NCBI RefSeq assembly: GCF_022024015.1
Contig: NZ_CP091786.1
Coordinates: 434,001 to 498,000 of the forward strand
Direction: 5' to 3'
Source: Prevotella sp. E9-3
Lineage (GTDB): Bacteria; Bacteroidota; Bacteroidia; Bacteroidales; Bacteroidaceae
DNA length: 64,000 nucleotides
Shown here: positions 52,307-58,470 of the stretch, piece after piece
How positions within the stretch are numbered: position 1 is the stretch's first letter
How the letters are laid out: the number at the start of each line of letters is the position of its first letter
The notes under the pieces: generated by a model
Database searches by the model: none
What the model was told of the DNA's origin: nothing
The model's input: the letters and a program-made list of their open reading frames with translations, nothing else
Position numbers and translations under genes: made by a program

Positions 52307-52903
52307 ATGAAAGTTGCTGTATTGGCCCTACAAGGGGCATTTATTGAGCATGAGCAGGCATTGCAGAAACTCGGAGTAGAGACAGTCGAAATCCGTCAGC
52401 TAAGTGATTGGCTGTCATACTACTCCCTCCCCTCACAGGGGAGGGCTGGGGAAGGGTCCGTTTCTTTGATTCTCCCTGGCGGTGAGAGTACGGTGCAGAT
52501 GCGCTTGCTCCGTCAGTTGGGACTTTTGGAACCCATCCGGCAAGCAATTATCGACGGACTGCCTGTCTTCGGTACCTGTGCCGGCATGATTCTGCTGTCA
52601 GAGAGTCATCTGGCCACAATGGACATCCGGGTGCGCCGCAATGCCTACGGCCGTCAGTTGGGCAGTTTCCATACAGTAGATAGGGTAGAGGGATTGGGCG
52701 ATGATATTCCAATGACGTTTATCCGTGCACCCTATATAGAAGAGGTGCTCTCTGCCGATTGTCAGCCTATCGCCACTGTTGATGGACATATCGTAGCCGC
52801 CCTACAAGGTAATCAGTTGGCTACGGCTTTCCATCCGGAACTTGATGATGATTTAAGGTTCCATCAAATGTTCTTGGAGAGGGTACTTAAAAAAGGAGTT
52901 TAA
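52307..52903 (+). CDS. pdxT: Pyridoxal 5'-phosphate synthase, PdxT glutaminase subunit
   Basis: The glutaminase that feeds ammonia to PdxS. 198 residues from ATG 52307 (a longer frame would begin in the repeat array). VLALQGAFIEHEQAL starts the domain; SLILPGGEST, the nucleophile Cys in FGTCAGMILL, and the His/Glu pair in TAFHPELDDD complete the catalytic set. Residues 40-51 (SLPSQGRAGEGS) are an insertion relative to usual PdxT between the second helix and LILPGGEST, and are encoded by a palindromic repeat element (52423-52459). The frame stays open, so the protein is probably functional. Confidence 0.93.
   Translation: MKVAVLALQGAFIEHEQALQKLGVETVEIRQLSDWLSYYSLPSQGRAGEGSVSLILPGGESTVQMRLLRQLGLLEPIRQAIIDGLPVFGTCAGMILLSESHLATMDIRVRRNAYGRQLGSFHTVDRVEGLGDDIPMTFIRAPYIEEVLSADCQPIATVDGHIVAALQGNQLATAFHPELDDDLRFHQMFLERVLKKGV
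52423..52459 (-). repeat. Palindromic dispersed element inside pdxT
   Basis: The 37 bases match the element at 54278-54306 in order: a C-rich arm, a CACA-containing centre, GGGGAGGG, then GGGGAAGGGTCC. It is translated in frame as SLPSQGRAGEGS. The 37-bp core is not a multiple of three, so flanking bases must have made up the frame. Confidence 0.7.
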
Positions 52904-52984
52904 GAGTCTAGATTACTAGTTTCACTAGTCTTACTAGTTTTCCTAGTTTTCACTAGTTCTTCTAAACTCCTAAACTCCTAAATA
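52904..52984. repeat. Short tandem repeats between convergent pdxT and ackA
   Basis: This 81-bp gap consists of imperfect 9-10-bp units built on ACTAGTTTTC (five times) followed by CTAAACTC twice. No hairpin-plus-T-run terminator is seen. It lies between the stops of two convergent genes. Confidence 0.6.
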
Positions 52985-54175
52985 TTACAGGAGGTTCATT
53001 GTATCGGTGGCAATCATCAGCTCTTCGTCGGTGGGTATAACAACAACCTTCACCTTAGAGTCGTCAGCAGAGATGATGGCCTCTTCGCCACGAACATTGT
53101 TCTTTGCATCGTCGAACTTCACACCGAGGAACTCCAGACCCTTGCATACCTCTGAGCGCATGCCAATCTGGTTCTCGCCTACACCGGCAGTGAACACAAT
53201 CACATCGACACCACCCATAGCGGCTGCATAGGCACCGATGTATTTCTTAATGCGATAGAAATACATCTCCTGAGCCAGTACGGCACGAGGCTCGCCGGCC
53301 TTGGCTGCATTCTCAACATCGCGCATATCGCTCGAACCGCCAGTGATACCAGCCACACCGCTCTTCTTGTTCAACAGGTTGCTCATACCATCGGCATCCA
53401 GACCCAGCTTCTTCTCCAGGAAAGTAACGGCACCACCGTCGATATCGCCAGAGCGAGTACCCATCACAAGGCCCTCCAGTGGAGTAAGACCCATAGAGGT
53501 GTCGATGCACTTACCGTCCAGTACAGCAGCTACAGAACCGCCGTTACCAATGTGACAGGTAATCATCTTGGTACCCTCAGCCTTAATGCCGAGGAATTCG
53601 CAGGCACGTGCTGAAACATAACGATGACTGGTTCCGTGGAAACCGTAGCGACGAACACCGTACTTCTCGTACAGCTCGTAGGGAATGGCATACATATAAG
53701 CCTTGGCAGGCATGGTCTGATGGAAAGCAGTATCGAACACACCTACCTGGGGCAGACCGGGCATCAGTTCCTTCACAGCGTTCACACCCTTCAGGTTAGC
53801 GGGGTTGTGCAGTGGAGCCAGGTCAGAGCACTCTTCGAATGCCTTCAGTACCTCGTCGGTCAGCACCACGCTCTTGTTGAACTTCTCGCCGCCATGCACC
53901 ATGCGGTGACCTACAGCATCAATCTCCTTCAAGTCTTTGATAACGCCAATCTCGGGATCGGTGAGCAGTGAGAAAATGAACTTCACACCCTCGGTATGCT
54001 CAGGAATGTCGTGCATAATCTGTTTTTTCTCGCCGTTAGCCAGTTTCACCTTAACGAAAGCATTGTCAAGGCCTACACGTTCAGCACCACCACTGGTCAT
54101 CACACTCTTGTCGTCCATGTTGTACAGTGCGTACTTGATAGACGAAGAACCGCAATTTAATACTAATATCTTCAT
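52985..54175 (-). CDS. ackA: Acetate kinase
   Basis: Makes ATP and acetate from acetyl phosphate in fermentative energy metabolism. 396 residues; ASKHA fold. VLNCGSSSIKYALYNM is the N-terminal phosphate-binding signature, VGHRMVHGGEKF the substrate region, FHGTSHRYVSARA the second signature, and CHIGNGGSVAAV the adenosine region. Complete. It follows pta on the same strand; 134 bp with two inverted palindromic elements separate the genes. Confidence 0.96.
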   Translation of the reverse strand: MKILVLNCGSSSIKYALYNMDDKSVMTSGGAERVGLDNAFVKVKLANGEKKQIMHDIPEHTEGVKFIFSLLTDPEIGVIKDLKEIDAVGHRMVHGGEKFNKSVVLTDEVLKAFEECSDLAPLHNPANLKGVNAVKELMPGLPQVGVFDTAFHQTMPAKAYMYAIPYELYEKYGVRRYGFHGTSHRYVSARACEFLGIKAEGTKMITCHIGNGGSVAAVLDGKCIDTSMGLTPLEGLVMGTRSGDIDGGAVTFLEKKLGLDADGMSNLLNKKSGVAGITGGSSDMRDVENAAKAGEPRAVLAQEMYFYRIKKYIGAYAAAMGGVDVIVFTAGVGENQIGMRSEVCKGLEFLGVKFDDAKNNVRGEEAIISADDSKVKVVVIPTDEELMIATDTMNLL

Positions 54176-54183
54176 AATTATCG

Positions 54184-54306
54184 ACCCCCTCCCAACCTCC
54201 CCCTGTATGGGGAGAAGTATTTATCAATAGGAGTTATAGGGGCATTCTTTAAATGATTATTCTAATTGTATCCACTCCCCTCCATACAGGGAGGGGTTGG
54301 GGGTGG
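54184..54306. repeat. Inverted pair of GC-rich palindromic elements between pta and ackA
   Basis: Copy A (54184-54213) and copy B (54278-54306) are reverse complements of each other in order: ACCC, CCAACC, CTCCC, TGTATGG, GGAG. They flank 65 bp of AT-rich DNA. In the transcript they could pair into a long stem between pta and ackA, influencing the expression ratio. They belong to the family at 46986 and 52423. Confidence 0.75.
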
Positions 54307-54309
54307 GTC

Positions 54310-55320
54310 CTACTTCTTAGCGTCCATTGCCTGACAGGCGGTGATGGCTACGAGGTAGTAGATGTCCTCTACCGAGCAACCGCGGCTCAGGTCGTTTACA
54401 GGACGGGCGATACCCTGAAGGATGGGGCCGATAGCAGTAGCACCAGCCAGACGCTGCACCAGCTTATAGGCGATGTTGCCCACTTCCAGACAAGGGAATA
54501 CCAATACGTTGGCCTTACCGGCGATGTCGCTGCCAGGAGCCTTCTTTGAACCAACAGCAGGAACAAGGGCTGCGTCAGCCTGCAGTTCACCGTCAATCTT
54601 CAAGCTGGGATCGAGTTCCTTAGCCAGTTTGGTTGCTTCTACCACCTTGTCAACAACCTCATGAGAAGCAGAACCCTTTGTTGAGAAGCTCAGCATAGCC
54701 ACGCGGGGATCCTCAAAACCGGCTACGCTCTTGGCGGTCTGGGCTGTGCAAACAGCAATCTGAGACAGCTGGTTGGCATCAGGCATAGGAGTAACGGCCA
54801 CGTCGCCCACTACCAGTACACCGTTTTCGCCGTACTCGGGTTTGTCGGTAATCATCAGCATAGCACCGCTCACGCAGGTGATGCCAGGAGCACATTTGAT
54901 AATCTGAAGGGCGGGGCGCAGGGTCTCGCCAGTAGTAGAGAGAGCACCGGAAATCTGACCGTCGGCACCCTCGGTCTTGATAATCATACAACCCAGATAG
55001 AGAGGGTCTTTCACCAGTTCGCGAGCTTTCTCGATAGTCATGCCCTTTTTCTCGCGCAGTTTCTGCAACAGCTGAGCCAGTTCCTCACTCTTTTCGTAGT
55101 TCAGCGGGTCGATGAGAGTAGCCTTGTCGATGTGGGTGAGTCCCTTCTCTTTGGCAAGTGCATGTACTTTCTCAGGATTGCCGATAAGAATCAGGTCGGC
55201 AATGTCGTCGGCCAGTACACGGTCGGCGGCGCAAAGGGTGCGCTCCTCTTCTGCTTCGGGGAGCACGATGCGCTGTTTGTTGCTCTTAGCACGCGCAATA
55301 ATCTGATCAATTAATCCCAT
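54310..55320 (-). CDS. pta: Phosphate acetyltransferase
   Basis: Converts acetyl-CoA and phosphate to acetyl phosphate, the step before acetate kinase. 336 residues, the short single-domain form without DRTGG or P-loop N-terminal extension. IDQIIARAKSNKQRIVLPEAEEERT is the family start in pattern; SGALSTTGETLRPALQII and the C-terminal VFPCLEVGNIAYKLVQRL, ATAIGPILQGIARPVNDLSRG are characteristic. Own promoter element at 55376-55383. Confidence 0.95.
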   Translation of the reverse strand: MGLIDQIIARAKSNKQRIVLPEAEEERTLCAADRVLADDIADLILIGNPEKVHALAKEKGLTHIDKATLIDPLNYEKSEELAQLLQKLREKKGMTIEKARELVKDPLYLGCMIIKTEGADGQISGALSTTGETLRPALQIIKCAPGITCVSGAMLMITDKPEYGENGVLVVGDVAVTPMPDANQLSQIAVCTAQTAKSVAGFEDPRVAMLSFSTKGSASHEVVDKVVEATKLAKELDPSLKIDGELQADAALVPAVGSKKAPGSDIAGKANVLVFPCLEVGNIAYKLVQRLAGATAIGPILQGIARPVNDLSRGCSVEDIYYLVAITACQAMDAKK

Positions 55321-55375
55321 AGTTGCTTTGTGTAATTTATAATGTTAGATGTGTATATTTGCTATTTTGAGGTTG

Positions 55376-55383
55376 CAAAATTA
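55376..55383 (-). promoter_or_regulatory. -7 promoter element of pta-ackA
   Basis: The minus strand reads TAATTTTG, matching TAnnTTTG, 55 bp before the pta start. No clear -33 box. Confidence 0.5.
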
Positions 55384-55457
55384 ATAAAAAATACCCGAAT
55401 AGAATTGAAACTAATGGGAAAATAATGTTATATTGCCACTTTTTCCAGTAAGATTAA

Positions 55458-56339
55458 TCAGATTTTCTGAATGCTCAGTATGAACCCTACAGAGCAGTTT
55501 TGGCGTGGTGTTTCGGCAAGTTCGAGCATGCCTCCTTGCTGAATCATCATGCGGCGGCTGAGTGAAAGACCGATGCCGCTTCCGGTACGCTTGGTGGTGA
55601 AAAATGGTACGAAAAGGGCTTGTCGATTTTCGGCAGGGATGGGAAGACCGTCGTTGCCGATATAGAGTGAAATGAGCTTGTCGCTGGCCGAAGATTCTTT
55701 ATTGTCAATCATCTCAATCGTGATGGCTTTGGCATTCGCTTCCATGGCATTCTTTGTCAGATTGATCAGCACCTGTCGAAGCATGCCTTTGTCGGCAGAT
55801 ACGTTGGGGATGTCTGAAATATCAATACTCCAAGATAGTTCAGGATAGGTGTGGCTCACATTGTCGAGCAAATCACGAAGGTCAACGGTTGTCAGTTTGG
55901 GCTTTTCCAGTTCCGACATTTTCCGGTAGTTGGAAATGAATTCGCTTAAATGTTTTGAGGTGTCGTTGATGGCCTTGATACCCTCTTCAAGGGCAGTGCC
56001 TTTCACATCGTTGCGACCGAGCAGCGACTGACTGATACTGGTAATGGGAGCAGTAGCGTTCATGATTTCGTGGGTGAGCACACGGGTGAGCCGTTCCCAT
56101 GATTCCACCTCGTTCTGGTTCACTTGCTGACGTATGATATTGCCCAGTTGGTTCAGTGTCTGTTGCATGGCCCTTTCACCGGGAAGGAGATTGTTGGTGG
56201 GCAGTCGGAACGTAAAGTCCCGGTTGCGTATGGCTTCCTGCATCAGATGGGCGCGCAACTTGAGCTTGCGTTGATGACGCACAATGGCTCCCACCAACAC
56301 AACAATCACTACCCCAACTATAATATACAGACTAATCAT
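55458..56339 (-). CDS. Sensor histidine kinase
   Basis: A 293-residue membrane-bound kinase. One N-terminal membrane helix (residues about 2-22), no periplasmic sensor domain, a short linker, HisKA-type helix with the phospho-His in THEIMNATAP (His90), and a HATPase domain with NLTKNAMEA (N box), FTTKRTGSGIGLSLSRRMM (G2 region). The ATG 56339 abuts the last unit of a heptad array; the upstream GTG is less likely. Forms an operon with the response regulator at 56380-56904. With no sensor domain it may sense the membrane or another protein. Confidence 0.9.
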   Translation of the reverse strand: MISLYIIVGVVIVVLVGAIVRHQRKLKLRAHLMQEAIRNRDFTFRLPTNNLLPGERAMQQTLNQLGNIIRQQVNQNEVESWERLTRVLTHEIMNATAPITSISQSLLGRNDVKGTALEEGIKAINDTSKHLSEFISNYRKMSELEKPKLTTVDLRDLLDNVSHTYPELSWSIDISDIPNVSADKGMLRQVLINLTKNAMEANAKAITIEMIDNKESSASDKLISLYIGNDGLPIPAENRQALFVPFFTTKRTGSGIGLSLSRRMMIQQGGMLELAETPRQNCSVGFILSIQKI

Positions 56340-56379
56340 ACCTCTCACCTCTCAGTTCTCAGTTCTCACCTCTCAATTC
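56340..56379 (-). repeat. Heptanucleotide array (5 full units) between regulator and kinase genes
   Basis: On the minus strand a partial unit GAATT is followed by GAGAGGT, GAGAACT, GAGAACT, GAGAGGT, GAGAGGT and then directly ATG. The units are identical to those between pdxS and pdxT. The penultimate GAGAGGTGA supplies the ribosome-binding site. Confidence 0.85.
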
Positions 56380-56904
56380 CTACAGCCGCTTCATCTTGTT
56401 GTACAGCGTCTGTCGTGTGATGCCCAGTAGCTCGGCTGCTTGAGTAAGATTGCCGTGACAATGGTCGATGGTGCGACGGATATGCTCTTTCTCCACCTCG
56501 TCAAGACTCACAATGTCCTGCTGTTTGTCGAGCACATCCTTCAGTTTGCGCACCAGTTCGTCGTTGTCCCACGGTTTGGTGATGAAATCGGCAGCGCCGT
56601 TTTTCAGTCCTTTCACGGCCAATGAAACATCGGCATAGGCTGTGAGCAATACTACGGGCGTTTGCGGATGCTGTTTCTGGATGGTTCGCAGCCAGAGCAA
56701 ACCGTCCTGTCCGCTGTTCACGCCAAGGGTAAAGTTCATGTCGAGTAATACGATGTCAATCTGTTCCTGCGCCATTGTTTTCAGAATGTCGTCAGGTTTG
56801 TCGAGGGTCAGCACACGCTCGAAAGTGTCAGACAAAAGATAACGCATTGCTGTCAGAATAGAGGCGTTATCATCGACAATAAGAATGGTTCCATATCGGT
56901 TCAT
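56380..56904 (-). CDS. Response regulator with Fis-type DNA-binding domain
   Basis: A 174-residue regulator: receiver domain 1-120 (acidic D11-D12, phosphoacceptor D55 in IVLLDMNF, Lys110 in FITKPW) and a C-terminal Fis/HTH_8 helix-turn-helix (GNLTQAAELLGITRQTLYNKMKRL). The AAA+ sigma-54 domain present in NtrC-like relatives is absent, as in RegA/PrrA. TAATTTTG on the minus strand at 56916-56909 puts the probable transcript start within a few bases of the ATG, so the mRNA may be nearly leaderless. It is divergent from the adaptor gene with a palindromic operator between them. Confidence 0.9.
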   Translation of the reverse strand: MNRYGTILIVDDNASILTAMRYLLSDTFERVLTLDKPDDILKTMAQEQIDIVLLDMNFTLGVNSGQDGLLWLRTIQKQHPQTPVVLLTAYADVSLAVKGLKNGAADFITKPWDNDELVRKLKDVLDKQQDIVSLDEVEKEHIRRTIDHCHGNLTQAAELLGITRQTLYNKMKRL

Positions 56905-56947
56905 GCGGCAAAATTACAAAAAAGCGTCAAAATATCATACAACGGGG

Positions 56948-56964
56948 TGTCTAAAAATTAGACA
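56948..56964. promoter_or_regulatory. 17-bp palindromic operator candidate (copy 1)
   Basis: TGTCTAA-AAA-TTAGACA is a perfect 7-3-7 palindrome between the divergent regulator and adaptor genes. Its first base is 66 bp before the adaptor's -7 element. A near-identical site stands at the same distance from the promoter at 63398. Probable binding site of the Fis-type response regulator. Confidence 0.75.
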
Positions 56965-56990
56965 ATCTGCCTCTCATGAGTGTTGAAAGC

Positions 56991-57021
56991 TTGTGTTGAA
57001 CGAAAGAAAGCCCTACTTTTG
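56991..57021 (+). promoter_or_regulatory. Promoter of the adaptor-permease operon
   Basis: TTG (56991-56993), 20 bp, TACTTTTG (57014-57021). The -33 region reads AAAGCTTG, identical to that of the promoter at 63375. The start codon is 22 bp downstream. Confidence 0.65.
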
Positions 57022-57042
57022 CAGTACAAAACTTGAATCATT

Positions 57043-58296
57043 ATGGACAGAATCATAGAAAAGAAACATGGCTTCCAACTGAAAAAGCATGGCCCCTATG
57101 TGGGTGCCGGCTTCTTCGTATTGCTCTTGGCGTGGTGGATGCTCTTTGCCGACCATTCCTCTACCTTGAAGGTGAACCGCGATGAACTGACCGTCAGCAA
57201 AGTGAGTCATGCAGAGTTCAAGGACTATGTGCGCACCAACGGTCAGGTGATACCTATCCAGGTGGTTCAGGTGTCGCCCGAGGAAGGTGGTATTGTGGTA
57301 GAAAAAGTTGTTGAAGAGGGCGCAACGGTGAAAAAGGGCGATGTCATTATCCGTTTGAAGAATGCCAGCCTCGACCTCCAGATATTGAATGCTGAAGCCG
57401 AACTGGCCGAGAAGCAGAACCTGTTGCGCAACACTCAGGTAGCCATGCAGCAGGACCGTTTGAACAACCAGACCGAACAGGCCAATCTGGATATGGACAC
57501 GCAGCGCAAGAAGCGCCTGTTCGAGCAGGATCAGGCACTCTACAATCAGGGGCTTATCAGTCGAGAAATCTATCTGCAGTCGCAGGAGGACTATCAGCTT
57601 TCGGCCAAGAAACGCTCACTGGTGAGCAAACGCCTGCAGCAGGACTCTATCTACCGATCGGTGCAGATGGATCAGATGGAGGACAACCTTGACAATATGC
57701 GCAAGAACGTGGTACTCGTTCGCCAGCGTAAGGAGAAACTGGAGGTGCGTTCGGCCATCGACGGCGAACTGGGACTGCTCAATGTAGAGCTGGGACAGAG
57801 TATCACGCCCGGGCAGATGATAGGACAGCTGAACGACCTGTCAGACTATAAAGTAGAGGCACAGATCGACGAGCATTATATTGACCGCGTAAAACCAGGA
57901 CTGACGGCCACCTTCCAACGAGGCGACAAGAAATATCAGTTAAGAGTGAGAAAGGTTTATCCCGAAGTGCGTCAGGGACGTTTCCGTTGCGATTTCGTGT
58001 TCAAGGAAGAACGTCCTCAGCAGATACGCAGCGGCCAGACCTACTATATCGACCTTGAACTGGGCCAGTCCGAACAGGCAATACTCGTTCCTCGTGGCAC
58101 CTTCTTCCAGACCACCGGCGGACAATGGATTTTTGTGCTCGACAAGAACGGTAAGAAAGCCTATCGACGCAGTATCCGCATAGGACGCCAGAACCCACAG
58201 TACTATGAGGTGCTGGAAGGACTGGAGCCCGGTGAAAGCGTTATCACCAGCGGATATGAGGCTTTTAAAGATAATGAAGTATTATTATTAAATTAG
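57043..58296 (+). CDS. HlyD-family membrane-fusion (periplasmic adaptor) protein
   Basis: A 417-residue adaptor linking inner-membrane transporters to an outer-membrane channel. Membrane anchor near residues 20-38 (VGAGFFVLLLAWWMLF); biotinyl-lipoyl-like halves (VVVEKVVEEGATVKKGDVI and a later GELGLLNVELGQSITPG); a long alpha-hairpin coiled coil between them (about 110-245, Gln/Leu-rich); then beta-barrel and membrane-proximal domains (VRKVYPEVRQGRF, VLEGLEPGESVITSGYEAF). First gene of the operon with two FtsX-type permeases; controlled from a promoter with the palindromic operator. Confidence 0.9.
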   Translation: MDRIIEKKHGFQLKKHGPYVGAGFFVLLLAWWMLFADHSSTLKVNRDELTVSKVSHAEFKDYVRTNGQVIPIQVVQVSPEEGGIVVEKVVEEGATVKKGDVIIRLKNASLDLQILNAEAELAEKQNLLRNTQVAMQQDRLNNQTEQANLDMDTQRKKRLFEQDQALYNQGLISREIYLQSQEDYQLSAKKRSLVSKRLQQDSIYRSVQMDQMEDNLDNMRKNVVLVRQRKEKLEVRSAIDGELGLLNVELGQSITPGQMIGQLNDLSDYKVEAQIDEHYIDRVKPGLTATFQRGDKKYQLRVRKVYPEVRQGRFRCDFVFKEERPQQIRSGQTYYIDLELGQSEQAILVPRGTFFQTTGGQWIFVLDKNGKKAYRRSIRIGRQNPQYYEVLEGLEPGESVITSGYEAFKDNEVLLLN

Positions 58297-58345
58297 GGCG
58301 ATAAACAATGCAAATTAGAAGACAATAGAATAACTGCTATTTTAA

Positions 58346-58408
58346 ATTATAGCTATAATTTCCAAAATTTTAGCTATAATTCCGATAATTATAGCTATAA
58401 TTCTAATC
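58346..58408 (+). repeat. Three phased 21-bp repeats between adaptor and permease genes
   Basis: AGCTATAATT occurs at 58351, 58372 and 58393, exactly 21 bp apart; the first and third extend to the perfect palindrome AATTATAGCTATAATT or nearly so. The same spacing and core design (AATT, a TNGCNA-like centre, AATT) occurs at 50231-50288 with a different centre. It fills most of the 174-bp gap between the adaptor and the first permease, a place where an ABC ATPase gene often lies in such operons. Confidence 0.75.
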
Positions 58409-58470
58409 AGCATGAAAAGAATAAGTTTGCAATAAATAGAGTATTACGAATCAATAGAATAAGAATAAAA

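Noticed and set aside
58297..58470. Deleted ABC ATPase gene between the adaptor and the permeases
   Set aside because: No ATPase remnant (Walker A, signature motif) is visible in the 174 bp; the ATPase may be encoded outside the window.
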